The notes under the pieces were generated by a model. The model had not been told where the DNA came from and ran no database searches. It saw only the letters and a program-made list of their open reading frames with translations. This document shows positions 36,735-48,985 of a DNA stretch of 64,000 bases, piece by piece. The position numbers and the translations under genes were made by a program. Numbering within the stretch: the stretch's first letter is position 1; each line of letters begins with the position of its first letter. Location of the stretch: positions 2,852,001 through 2,916,000 of the forward strand of contig NC_035790.1 of the NCBI RefSeq assembly GCF_001653235.2, read 5' to 3'. Source of the DNA: Pochonia chlamydosporia 170 (lineage: Eukaryota > Ascomycota > Sordariomycetes > Hypocreales > Clavicipitaceae).

Positions 36735-39178
36735 GATGAAGGTGTTGAGGTGAGGATCCGACTAAGATCAACGGAGACCTTGGTCGGAAGGATGAGCTCG
36801 TAAAGACAGGGACGTTGCGGAAAACAAAAAAGTCCCGGCGCCACTGAATCGACGAGTTCGGAGGAAAATCGTTGCGTGAAAAGAGGAAGAAAATCGGATA
36901 ATTCTGTTTTCAGGACCGCCTAGCCATTTAATGCTTATTCTGTATTGCCGTGTTATGTGACAATGTAGTCCAGACGCTTATGATGAAAAGGATGGTCAAG
37001 AAAACTCGCGTTGAAAATGATGTTTGCTGACGTTACTCAGATCAAACGACGAGGAAACCGAAATAGTCGAGTTGTGCAGAGAATCAAACAGTGCCGACCA
37101 CCGTAGTAGTATCAGACACGAACGCAAAGTGATGAAGAATGAGGAGTAGAGGGAGAAGCAGCCTATTGAAATAGGGTTAGTGTTTGAGCTTTGTTGGAAG
37201 TTTCAAGGCCCACGAGCGTGACATTTCGCAATCAATGTATAAAAAATGGCGGGAAAGTGTGTCAAATGCGGCCAGTCCAAGATCTTTCGTCGAGATGTGC
37301 CAGCAACCATTGTCGACAAAATACAGCCACATGGGCGCGGCTGATGCGCGGCTCGGAGTCAACTTGCAACTCCGTTGACTGATGCCATACATTTTGAATA
37401 ACAGAGTTGGGGTGGTTGCATGCTCGTCGCTTTTTCCCAGATGTGACCACGTCCATTGAACCGCTCGACAAACAACAAGGCAAAATACGGCGCAGCCACA
37501 AGACAAACAGCGACCAAAAGTTGGTCCTCGGAAAACCAAACTCACCTCAAATCAAGACAGGCTTCCAATAGGTACGACTGTGAACCCCAGAGGCGTTGTC
37601 GAATTGTTGGAGGCGGCCGAGAGCAAACTGGCCACTACAAGACGTCGTAGGGTACACGAGAGCAGCCCACGCAGCAAGCTGAGGCGGCAGGAAGAACTCG
37701 CGCGAAAGACCTGAATCCGAGGGTCGACGAACAATGACGGGGTTCGTGACGAGGTTGTCGAAGAATCGGCGGATTCGGTATGTCGTGGAGGAGCGAAGCG
37801 GAAGTGAGGGAAGGGGATGAGGAGGATAAGAAGAAAGAAGAAAGGTTGAAGAGAAGAAAGAAAGGATGGGGCGTGTTGAAGCGGGAGGTGTGGCACTTGG
37901 ATGGATGGACGGTGGATGGTGGTGCGTCCACCCGTCCTCCGTCCTGCCTGAGTGAGCACCAGAGCCAAGGAAGGTACCAGAGGTACTCGCTCATGCCATG
38001 CTCGAGTCTTGGTTACGGTGGTGGGAAGTGGTCTGGTGTGTGTGGTGTGTTCAAATGTTGTGAGGTGTGGGCGCTCTGTAATGAGCCCTGCCTGGGCTGG
38101 GATACCAAAGAAGGATGTGCAGGCACCAGACGGGTACAGAAGACATGGAACGAGGAGGGTGAAGTGGTGGGAGAGAGGTACTCCGGACACTGATCATCCC
38201 CAGGACAATCTGGTCTTCTGGTCGTACGGAATACTCCTCCCTGCCAGGGTCGAGCACCAGACTCGACTTGACTGAACCAGACATGAACCATGACAGGCCC
38301 AACACAAGACCAGTTGAGCCACCTGCTCTGGTGCGTGGATGGACATGGAGGCTATGGGCGGCACAGCCGGGAGCCAGTGGGCAGGTCTGAATTTGATGGG
38401 GGTAGGGGCACTCAGTGGGTACAATTGCTCCTAGCGTGGTGTCGTAGAAGTTACATGTACCTGAAAGGTTTTTTTTTTTTCTCAATTTTTTTTCTCTCTC
38501 GATCACCGACGCCGGCTTTGATTCTGCCTCTTACTGGCCAGCATGCTTTTTTCCTGGTCTTGCTTGGCCAGCCCACTGGGACCACTTTGGCTCCTGCTAA
38601 ACGCACGTATTTGGCGCAAATGGGGAGACCAGGGAGGATCGCATGCTCCACCAAACTTTTGCATCTGCAAGTGCTGATTGGTTCTTGCAAAAAGTGGATT
38701 GGCTGTCTGGGGAGGCGAGGCAAGTCAGGGTACTGGCTTGCTGCACCCTCCAAAGATGTTGCCAGGCTCACTGGTCGGGTTGGCTGGCAGCTGGGACTAG
38801 GACTGGCAAACACATCAATTTGGACACCTGAGCAGACAAAATTGGAGTGTGAGGACCATGACCGTTGGGGTCTAGTGTTGCATGTTGCTGGGGATGCCTG
38901 GGAGACGTGGATGCGTGAGTGCGTCAGCGGGCAGGTTACCAGACGGTGATTCAAAGGCTCAGGGGTGGGCATTGGCATGAGTGGAGTCACTTGCCACTGA
39001 CGGTTCAGACTCGGGTGTTCAAGTGTTTGGCCATAACTTTTCATGTTACAGGCAGACGGACGATTCTCACGCCGACCACCTCCATTTGGCCTGACCAGAC
39101 TATTTTCGCCTCTTCACCAAACCAACCTCCCCAGCGACATTATGCGCACTCCAGAAAACGTCGAAGTGGCTCTTGATG

Positions 39179-39187
39179 TACTCCGTA
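39179..39187. repeat. Dispersed motif TACTCCGTA (exact copy, tandem)
   Basis: Exact copy followed at once by a second, one-mismatch unit (TACTCCGTG), giving a short tandem. Confidence 0.8.
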
Positions 39188-39553
39188 CTCCGTGCAACTT
39201 TTCAATTTGCCATCGCTTGCTGCGCCTGTTCCCGTACGAAACGCACCAGACTAGACAATACATGCTCAATTCTAAGATGCTCCGCATCATGCACCGAGTG
39301 CTTGAGGTCTGGTACGGAACGGTACTTTGGTACATTATATATCCTCTCTCGTGCAGGAGCAGGAGCCACCCAAGCTCGGGCTGACTGTCACTTGCAACAG
39401 ACTTGACAACTCAACCCTTTGCATGCTTTCCAAAAGTCCACATGGATAGAAATAGCGCGGCACAATCGGTACAGTTTCCTCTGACAACATGATCTACTTT
39501 TATTGTCCACACTCAAGGCTGCCCACGGCAACCCAAAAACTTCTCCTGTTAAC

Positions 39554-39562
39554 TACTCCGTA
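39554..39562. repeat. Dispersed motif TACTCCGTA (exact copy)
   Basis: Exact copy, about 370 bp from the preceding one. Confidence 0.8.
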
Positions 39563-40093
39563 CCCTTGTACTTTTTCTTACTCCCTCCGTGGCTTATTCG
39601 AGACCCAGCCAGCCAGCCAGAGCCCTGGAAACGAGACATCTGAACACCAACAAAGGCGAAGGTGCAGCTACTTCACGTGAAAGATGCCTCGCCGCAGCAA
39701 GCTACAAAGATCTTTTGCCATACTTGTGACAAGTCTTAGGTGCACTGATGGCCAGCGTCTCGCCTCGCACTGATGTAAGATCTTGTGTTGCACCAGAAAA
39801 GGACGACATGGCCACATTTGACTTCACTCTGTCCGAGCTTATTGTTTTCGCATCCATCCGATTACACTTTGCAGACGGAGGGGACGGAGTATTTCCTGGG
39901 CGGACCAACTGCCACGTTCAGAAAAGCCAGGTCCGCTGATGTGACGCAGTCGACTGGAGATGTGGTCGTGGCTAGGGAATACCATTGGGGTTGGGGGTGT
40001 GCAGTCTCATGTGCGTGATTCTGATGCAGCAATCTCATGCTCCATCCACCTGCTGTGTGTTCTCTCATTGATTTCGTATTATTACTGACCACC

Positions 40094-40102
40094 TACGGAG
40101 TA
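40094..40102. repeat. Dispersed motif TACGGAGTA (exact, reverse orientation)
   Basis: Exact copy in the reverse orientation relative to the one at 39554. Confidence 0.8.
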
Positions 40103-41104
40103 GTCCACACCTAGTCCACACCTAATACAGAGACAGGCAACCCAACCGGAGGAGATGCTGGCATTCCCCACGCCGTTCATCCTGATGGGCTGGCTACTTT
40201 CGTCTGCCTCTCGGCCTAGCCAGTTGTTGATTGTTCGAGAACGACTTCATGGTGAGGTGGGAAACAAGGAAAATTCTGCGAGTCAATCGCCAACTGTGGG
40301 AACTGCGGAGTTCAGCAATGGTCTCACGGACGTTTTTTTTCTTTGGTTCAATCCCACGTCCTCCCAAAGAGTTATGAGTATTGTTGTTTCACCTAGGGAG
40401 GAAAATTTGTGACGAGCTGCATTTGAGTCGTCCAGTTCCCGTAACCACCCATTGGAGTTCCCAAGGCAGCATCAGTGTCAAACCCAGACGGTGGAACGCA
40501 CACCGACTCCGATGTTGCAAGCTCTAAACATACAGGCACAAACGCTCAGCCAACTCGAGACTCCCAAATATGGAGCCAGTGGTGACGCAGGCTGAGCAAA
40601 ACACATGGCCTGTCCAAAGTTCTCTGGAGGGAAAAGGCACTTGCCCTGGTGTGCAATAAATTTGGATAATCACGGTCTCCATTGTCCATGATATGGAACG
40701 GAGCACAGAGGAACTGGTTCATCACACTGGGCCGCGTGCAGAATCGCATCTCATTTTCGCATCCACCATCCCAAAGCACAACGGCCCAAGCCACAACTGC
40801 AAATTTGTGTCAGAGCTGAAGGAACACGCCTCCGACTCTTCATTCCTTCGCCTTCTATACATCCGGAATACTGCACAATGTGAAATTTTTTTTTTTTTTT
40901 GTGAAGAAGAAATGGAAGGAAGGAAGATAGCCACAGACATTTAAGCTTGTCAGTAATGCAGCGCCAGAGAGCTGCTGATTGCCTCCGTCTCTTCAACCTT
41001 GGGAGTTTCCCATCTCAAAGATGAGCCGTGTACACATGACTCTCAATTCGAGTACCTTGATACGAAATAAGCACCCTTCTCTTTGGCCAACCAAGATCTG
41101 CATG

Positions 41105-41113
41105 TACGGAGTA
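41105..41113. repeat. Dispersed motif TACGGAGTA (exact, extended form)
   Basis: Exact copy in the extended 11-bp form GTACGGAGTAC. A related ATTCCGTACT lies about 30 bp downstream. Confidence 0.8.
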
Positions 41114-42594
41114 CTTTGCACAGTAACTTACAGTATTCCGTACTCGGCAGAGTGGCCAAGAGTGGCCTGGAGGACATGAGACAGGGTTCCGGGTCAGTGT
41201 TGCGAGGCATGTCGCTTCTTTGACAGTCTGGATGCACAGAAATGCCTCAGATCCACTGCAGCCGGTTCCAGAGAGGATTGATGTCTGGCAGGCCCGGCGC
41301 AAACATGAGAACGAAAGCCGCTACTGGGCACAGAGACGCTTCACTAATGACTGAATATTGAAGTGCTGCACAAAGACCTACCTTCAGTAAGACCATAGTG
41401 ACGAGCCACCGGAATAGTGTTGGAGCTCTTGTTGCTTACTGTAGTCCTGGGCGAATGTAGCCTACCTTTTTGTGGAAAGACTGGCATGGCATCTCTTGGC
41501 CGCCATGTGGCGACAACGAGGTCAAACACTTGAACAGTTACAACAGATTCCCTCCTCTCTTTCGGGTACAGAGAACGGAGTATGGAGTAGTTTAGATGGG
41601 ATGCCAGTGGAGCAGGACCAAATCTCAATCTGGCCGGGGTTTGATCAACATTGACGACAAACCCAGCAGCTTCATGTCGATTGGAAATTTGGCAACCGTC
41701 GAGACTACCCCTTTCCAAGCCGCATTAGGCGCGTCTGCACCAGGTTATACTTGTTGTTGTTGTCCTTTTGTCCTGCTTTCGAAGACCGGTGGTCAGGAGC
41801 CTAGAAATTCCGTCGAATATTGACCAGCCTTGCAACTCGGTATGGAGCAAAACGCCAGATGCAGGGCACTGTAAGATGAAGCAATTAAAAGAGGGCGGAA
41901 GACCTCACCTTAGTGGCAGGCAGCGTACCAATGACCGCCACACGAAACTCGCAATCGAAACATTGAAAACAATATCCATAACTCGCTTCGTGGACCCTTT
42001 GCCAAGAGACCAAAGATCGCGGGATTGCAGTTTTGGAGGAAGGCACATTCCTACATCCTCGCACTCCGCGTCCGGAGCGGATCGATGTTTGGCTTTCGTG
42101 GTGGCAATAAGTTCGTAATTGCGGCTTGCAAGGGCATTCACTTGGCGCAACTGGTAACTTTGTGGATTTGGTCTACGTACATGTGTCAACAAGAGCAGTT
42201 CGTCAACACATAACTGAGCCTGCTCCATCTGCGCCTGGCCGCCGACCATGGCAGAACCATGAAAGTTTCCAACGAAGCATGCCCCGTAATAGCCAGTCCG
42301 ACCCCTTGGTTCATCCATTCTCTCACAATGGCTGGACAATTCTCGACATATCGAAGTTTGGGCGATACATGCGTCTTCAAGGCGAATTTGACTTGGTTGA
42401 TCCGAATCAACACGGACGCGATGGTGTGTGGGAAACAAGCAGCAAACGAAACCCGGTCATAGGCTCCACTTCCAATTCAGGAGTCATCCAATAGGCGATG
42501 CGGAATTGGCAAACCCGGAGCTCAGATGGTGATAGAACAACCCCGGTGCGCATTTATCACTATATTTCTCAGGTTTGTTCTGTGCAGTAAGTGA

Positions 42595-42614
42595 AGTACA
42601 GTACAGTACAGTAC
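42595..42614. repeat. AGTAC pentanucleotide repeat
   Basis: Four tandem AGTAC units followed by a long T-rich tract (about 42616-42642). No coding frame is associated. Confidence 0.9.
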
Positions 42615-44306
42615 TGTTTTTTTCTTTGGTTTTTTTTTTTTTTCCAAGTCTTCAATATCAAATTTAGGGACCAAACAAACGAAAGTCGGCAAACGATGAA
42701 GGAGAAATGTGAAGGTAATATTTTATCATCACGCTTCTCTTCCGGCTCATCTGGCAAAGCTGCATCCACCAATGTTGCATTGTTCGTGTTGACGCCGCAG
42801 CTTCGTCCTAATGCTGAACAAATATTCGTTTTACGCGTTTCAAGTCTTCAGAGCCCGTGAGCAAGATGAGTACCCACGATCTCAACAAAATATGAGAACC
42901 AAACTTGGCCATGATTGCACAAAGACTGCAATCTCTGGCCTTGATTGTGGTCCATCATCGATGGAGATCATGGTCCCTTTTTGTGCAAGGCGTGCAGAGT
43001 GTGGCACAAGTGTCTTGATTTCAGGGTCTTCTCTCCGAGATGGGTGCAGGTTGCACAGCTCCTGGGACGAAAATACTCAGGAGCAAGGGTTGACAGACCC
43101 ATCCACGCCGTGGCACACAAGTAGCCCAACCGTTACTGACCTTGACATCGACTTGGCCTCCAGCTGCGTCGACGCCACGGGCTAAGGATGAGAAGCTAGC
43201 AGACCGCCAGAACATGCCAACCCTGCGCCATCATGACTGGAGACTGTATGGGGCCTTGTGACGCCAGTCATGGTCATGGCGAGCAAAACCCAGGCGCCCT
43301 TCTGCCTGTGGACAAACAATGTGTTCGGTTGCCATTTTTGTGGGGAAACGGGAGAACATCAACCAAGTTCACACGCTTTTTTGTGCTCACCGCAACATGG
43401 TTTGATGTGCTTGTTGCTCGTTGCCGAGGGTAAGGGAACTGTGCGAGAAGTGCCTCGACCATCGGCGAAAGATGAAAGAAAAACAAAAAAATTTGATGCA
43501 TCCCTAGGCTCCTACCCTATAGAAATCTGAATATTGGGTTTCGCTGACAACAAGACTTCCGGCCAGTGGCGATGGCATGGATGACCGCGCGGAACGAGAC
43601 GACTATGCAGTTTCCTCTCTGTGAGAATGACCCGATGCCAAGGGTGTGGCCTTCATCTCGAGCTACATCTTTGCCACTGGTCAACATTCCTCTCACAGAG
43701 CGGTTCTCGCTTTTGGATATCATGGATTTGAGGCTGATCCAAAGCTTACTTCCATACAACTCGCACACTCGTCCAACCACCCCAGTGACAGAGAGCTGAC
43801 CTGTGTCTGACAGAAAGGGCCGGGCTTACTGTATGAAGTACTCCATACAAATAAATGTGTTCCTCAAAATGGAGCCTGAGATGATGAATATCGCCCGAGG
43901 TGGGAATGGATGGACTGGGCACTTGCAGCACCTGATTGGCAGCATTTTCTCCCCATCACATTCGCCAACAGCGACACCTGCGTCATGCTGCCTCACAGGG
44001 GGCAACCACCCAGTCAGAATGATGGGAGTCATTGTCGAATATGCAGCCTGATATGCAGTGTCTGTGATAGACCCGACCCTTCTGGTTGTGACCAAGCCAA
44101 AGCCAAGCCAAAATTTGGATGCACTGTGACGGCAAAAAGGCGGGGGATGGATGGATGGATGGGTTAATTATTGATTGACCACAAGAACCAGGGCGGATGG
44201 TTCATGTTGTCCCCAAAGCCGGACGAAGTTTGTGGGCACATTTCATGGACGAACACCAACCCTAGCGTCGATAATCATTGATGAACGCCCTTGGCACAGG
44301 GTAGGC

Positions 44307-44340
44307 ATCCAGGCATCCAGGCATCATCCAAGCATCCAGA
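44307..44340. repeat. Short GCATCCAG-type tandem repeat
   Basis: Four imperfect units of GCATCCAG or GCATCATCCA in a row, in a region without a supported gene. Confidence 0.75.
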
Positions 44341-46090
44341 ACTTCGAGTGGTTGCCCATTTGTGATAATTGTTCGATGGGAGGCGAATCTCGAAGCGGAA
44401 GGATGCTGACGTACACGCCGATGTGCTTTGTCGTCACATCTGGCGTGGCAATGGCAGGCATCCGCCAATCTTTAGTCAACTCCATGATGTGCCGTGGCAA
44501 GCATTCATTCCTGTCTACTTGTCTTGCCTGCTGCTACTGCCTGCTGTGCCGGCGACAGGTCAAATCGCTGGTCCAGGCATCTCCTCCCATCGTGTGGAAA
44601 GAGGGTGTCCGAACTTGCCAAAGAGAGCAGCACCATGGCTAGTGTGCATCGACGCAGGTACATGCAGAGGACATTCCAACCGGCTTTAACCGACGCTCCC
44701 ATCTAGAGATTTGTGACCATTGTTCACGATGCGTCGTTACATGTTCAAAGTACAGCACAAGTTTCGTAGGGTTGGCCTTGCATCAACCAGACCAGCAGAG
44801 AACAGTTCTCTTCTCCGCATCTGAATGAGTCAAATTCCACCGTGTCTCCTGCACGAACAACAAAGAAGCAGAGTTCGATACAGTCCTCGGGACCCAGTAA
44901 GCTATCAGGAGCTCTGTCCGGAGTAACACACAGTCGGCCATCGCCTCCGCGATGCTTGTCTCATTAATCATCGTGTAACGAAGAGCAAACCTGCGTTGGT
45001 TCCTTCCTCCCGTCACACATCGAAGCACTTGTAGTCATCGCCATCCTCCTCCTCCCACCTCAGCCAGAGGACGATGAGGCTTCGCCGTGGTCTTCTACGG
45101 CTATTCTTCCCCCCCCGGACCGGGGCAAAGTGTTCTCGGCCACCCCATGGGAAAAACACACAACGCCTTCTCTTTTCCAGGGTCGTAGGCGGCAAAACCC
45201 GTAGCCCTCCAAGAATGGATCAAATGGACAAACCCTGCATGCAGCTTTTGCTGCTTTATACCGGATGTTTCTCGGTGGTGCGGGGGTGGGCGAGTGACTG
45301 CAATGACAGCAACGAGAAGAGAGAGGGGGGCGAAACATTGACATGACTTTTCTTCACAAAGAAAGCACTGCATCGTGCACATCATGCCTCCGATCCGGGA
45401 GCCCGAAGAGGAACAGAGGCAGAAGCGGGCATGGGGGCGTGCGCCTGCATCGGTACCTTGGGGTAATGTCGAAAATGGCTCGTTGGGCTGTGCATGACCA
45501 GCTGCATGAGCAGAGAGGGTTGGGTCGCCTTCTGGGGTATGTTGGGAAGGTAGGTAAAGGGCTTTGCGGAAAGTCTTAGAGCGTTCGGGGTTAGTAAGTG
45601 GGAATGAGGCCTTGGAAGGTGTATCGTTTGCACGTGGTTGGAGAAGTTGAAGTTGATGGTTGTGGAGTGTTGGCGGTTGTGACGCTGGTGGTGACGGTGA
45701 CGGTGTAGGTTATGTTATTGTTTCTGGCCAGAACAGGTATTACTTCTACGAGATGCTAATGTGATGGCAGCTAGATTGTTCATGTGTGATGTCGTGTTTT
45801 ACAATGACGTACATACGTAAGGAATTAATATGGCGTCAATTACAGAGTACGCTGCAGGATATCACAACTCAGTCATCTAATATGGCCAAAGCTCATCATA
45901 TATATTACAGCCCACGGTCAACAAAGAACCAACCTGACATTTGTGATTGTAAGATAATATACTCCTACCGGCCGACAAAGTACAGGTACAACAGAACATT
46001 CAACCCCAGAACTTTACCCATTAGTGTGGCAAAAGTGTCAACACGTACTTGCATCAACTCATACTTGGGCCTTTTCACCGCACACTCCTC

Positions 46091-46583
46091 TTAAGCGGTA
46101 GTATCACCACCAAGCTTCTTGGCTGCTGCGGCTTCTTCTGCCTCTTCTTCCTGCTCAAAGTCTTGAAGGGCACGGGTGCTGAGCTTCTTTGTCTCAGCCG
46201 CCTCCTCTGCTTCTTCCTCCTTTTCAAAATCTTGGAGGGCCCGAGTGTTTAGCTTTTGAGACACAGCAGCCTCCTCTGCCTCTTCCTCCTTTTCAAAGTC
46301 TTGGAGGGCCCGAGGGTTTAGCTTATTGGTCGCTGCCGCTTCTTCCGCTTCTTCTTCCTTTTCAAAATCCTGAAGTGCGCGGGAATTTAGCTTCTTAGCC
46401 TCAGCTGCCTCCTCTGCTTCTTCTTCCTTTTCAAAGTCCTGGAGGGTCCGAGTGTTCAGCTTTTGAGCCTCGGCAGCCTCCTCCGCCTCTTCTTCTTTTT
46501 CGAAGTCCTGAAGTTGCTGGACATTGGTGGCTCTCTTGGCATTGGCCTTTGCTTCCTCGGCTTCCTCTTGCTTCTCGAAATCC
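46091..46583 (-). repeat. 69-bp tandem coding repeat array
   Basis: In-frame minisatellite inside the secreted acidic protein: seven units, the first 75 bp and the others 69 bp plus a short terminal remainder. The core encodes LQDFEKEEEAEEAA; the variable part is the 3-residue stretch before each KL linker. The repeats differ at many third positions, so the array is not a very recent expansion. Confidence 0.85.
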
Positions 46584-46807
46584 TGAAGGACTTCGGTTTT
46601 GGTGGCCCGAGCACCGAGCAGCTTGCTTGCCACGTCGAGAGAACTGCCAACTGCTCCCTGGACAGCGTCGCCGGAAGTGACTCCATCTGTGTCATGTTAA
46701 TTGTCGGCTCTGGGTTCTTTGATGCTGCTGAACTAACCACGGCGAATGCTGCCGGTTGGGGCGGCGGAAACGGCCACTGCCAGGAGAAGAATGGAAAAGG
46801 ACTTCAT
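46091..46807 (-). CDS. Secreted acidic repeat protein with seven 23-residue repeats
   Basis: Exons 46807-46738 and 46686-46091, intron 51 bp (GTTAGT..CAG); 221 residues. Exon 1 encodes a clear signal peptide (MKSFSILLLAVAVSA) followed by APTGSIRR, where RR, just before the splice junction, is a likely Kex2 site. After about 40 residues come seven repeats with the core LQDFEKEEEAEEAA. Repeats 2-6 are exactly 23 residues, joined by linkers such as KLNTRA, KLNSRA and KLNPRA. The first linker contains a dibasic KR (AKRATN); three later linkers have KK. The repeats are strongly acidic and should form helices. I recognise no named family. The layout is reminiscent of fungal Kex2-processed repeat proteins, but the linkers mostly lack a canonical KR. 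The function is unknown: wall, ion-binding or effector-like roles are open. Without the intron the signal peptide would be lost, so the splice is well supported. Confidence 0.85.
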
Positions 46808-48985
46808 TTTGTTATGTTGTAATTAGAAAGGATTAGAATGAGTAAACAAAGTCAGAGGGCCAGCCTAAGGAGAAAGTTGATGGAGGATTAGGTAGTACCC
46901 CTTTCCAGAGGCGCCGTCTCTTATATGAGTCTTTGAAATATGGGCAGTGGTCCCATCTACATTCACAACTACGCCTGACTCTGAGACAAATCGTCCATTG
47001 GAGAGCGAGACCGTCTCTCGTCGTCATCATAACGCCTGAGGTCTGGTCTCGTCAGCCTTCAACAGAGTCCACCTGTTGAGACCTTGAAACAACAACATGA
47101 TCACCGCGATTGGGCATGTCCAACAGGGTTCATCGGAAGGGCTATCCTCAAACTCAGGATCTATGCTTTACTGTTTTAAATAATCCGACAGCCACCATCG
47201 GGAGTGTCTCCCGCGAGCCTGTATTAACGAAGATCGATCGTTCGGCAGGACACCCTTGTTTTGGGGGCGGAGTTGGCTAACGTTTCAGCGGATAAGCGTG
47301 GGCTCAAACGAATTGTGTGAGAAGGGGCATCACTTGTACTTGGAAGAAGCATGAGCGACTGCGGTTGATATTGAGGGCAATTGCGAGTAGAGAAGGTGGT
47401 TCAAAGTCTGGCGGATTTGAACGGTATTCTCGCCTGCTTGATAAGTGATTTGGTGTTTTGGCATTGAGTTGTGAGAAGCATATGTCGCAAAGGATGCAAA
47501 CTCCAAGTTTGGAACATAAGTGTGTTTCGTGCAGAGGTGGGTTTGGCTGTAGTGGCCAGTGCGCAGGGGCGTTTCGGATACAAGACAGGACTAAGTATAG
47601 TTCACGAAAATATTGCATGATTTAAAGAGCATGGCCACTAGAGGTTGGGGGATGCTGCTTGAGATGTGTAGTGTTGAACCTGTTGTGCTTGGTAGAGACG
47701 AGGGTGGGCGAAGATCCGGAAATGTTGATCGCCACCACGGCCGGAGCTTCGAAATTTCATTGCATCGCGTAACGGATCTGTGGTCTAGTACGTTTCTAAA
47801 TCTCCCAAACAGGGACTTGTTGATATAATAGACGGGTCGAAAGTACTCGATTTTACCACTGCTTCGATGACGTGGGAACAGATGGCATGGGAGCCACCCG
47901 CTTTCCCGAGTCCAGTTTTGCCAATTGTTCTTAAACAATAAGCTCCGTTTTGAAGCCCGAAACGTTTTATTATGTCTTATTGATCTGCTGATATGCGGGT
48001 TGGGATTGTCACCGTGGGACGATAGTCTACCACCTGTCACATCGTAAGCTTTATCGCGAGCTTTTGGAGGATATGGGGACTAGCTCGAGGAAGGGAACAG
48101 CAGGGCGACCTACGTCTTGCTTTATAGTTGATATTGTGAATGATTTCCACAGCGGAAGATCGTTCAGCTTGCCTGGCGTGCATGTTTTGAAATGTGCAAG
48201 GTGATGGTAGATCCAGCACCGTGTGTCAACTCCTCTGGCCTAAGGCCCAAGTACACTTGGGCATCAGAAGTATTTGAACAAGGAAAGGTATCGCACATCG
48301 CGTTGTGTGCTGAGGTATATTGAGCTGCGTTAGTGTATACTTGATCATGTTCAAATACCTTTGACCACAGACTGTATGACCCGTGCCTTCCTTCTGCATT
48401 TACTCTTGATCAACCCTCCTGAGGCTGTGGACGGCTGTCGCAGGACAAAATCTCGTCATATGGGAGGAACCACCAGATTGAAGTGGCCATTGATGCATTC
48501 AGGAGAGAAACTCGACACTAGACCGAGTGTTCAGCTGCCTACCATCAGATATGGGCACTTGAGTAGGCTCTTTAAAGCCGAAGTCATTCACAACGAATCA
48601 CGAAGCTCCTGAATGCCCGAGAAACATCAATACAACAACAAGCAGGAACCTGTTCATCAATCTAGTTCTAGGTAGAGCTAAGAAACATGTACTCTAACTA
48701 AAAACCCGAAGAAGCCTATTATACTCGCAAATCAAAGCATTCAAAGAAATCATCCAAATCGTTGAGCCACCACCATCCGCCATCCAGGCACCCATCCCAT
48801 CACCGGATGACTCAACCTCACCCAAAGCTGAAACCACTTGGACCATCCGCAAACACCATATCCAGATGAATCATACCGAAAAAGCCAATCCCAACCTATA
48901 AGTAGTCTCTCACCAAACTCGTCAATCCAACCTGCCTTTCAGCCCATAAACTCATCCACTCATACCACCCACGATAGTGTACGGA
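46808..48985. other. Intergenic region with a dispersed repeat
   Basis: This holds the promoter of the acidic repeat protein and the upstream side of the small hypothetical gene. I found no supported coding frame. It contains one copy of a dispersed repeat (48258-48378). A TATAAGTAG sequence near 48898 lies about 90 bp before the ATG at 48986 and could be a TATA-like element. Confidence 0.55.
48258..48378. repeat. Dispersed repeat, copy A
   Basis: This stretch matches 59541-59682 in the same orientation. Shared blocks are CAGAAGTA, AAGGTATCGCA.ATCGCGTTG, GCTGAGG.ATATTGAGCTGC, TTAGTGTA and CCACAGACTGTATG. Copy A is about 20 bp shorter. It may be a decayed miniature transposon or another mobile fragment; no terminal repeats are clear. 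Confidence 0.8.

Larger units (their letters stand above)
36735..46090. other. Gene-poor region of about 9 kb
   Basis: No supported protein gene. The longest open frames (219 residues at 38290-38949 on +, 212 at 37552-38190 on -, 177 at 41905-42438 on -) are low-complexity or lack any motif and overlap others on the opposite strand. The first 1-2 kb are the cyclin gene promoter and leader. The region has the densest set of TACTCCGTA/TACGGAGTA copies, long T runs (38467-38495, 40886-40901, 42616-42642) and short tandem repeats (42595-42614, 44307-44340). Confidence 0.55.

Noticed and set aside
37552..38190. Open frame of 212 codons on the - strand upstream of the cyclin gene
   Set aside because: Ser/Pro/Leu-rich translation of a CT-rich leader, with no domain. 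Probably promoter or 5' untranslated region.
38290..38949. Open frame of 219 codons on the + strand
   Set aside because: It reads through poly-T (Phe runs) and shows no conserved motif; an equally long antisense frame overlaps it.
35739..46807. A biosynthetic gene cluster or mobile island in the second gene-poor block
   Set aside because: No backbone enzyme, transporter, integrase or terminal repeat was seen.
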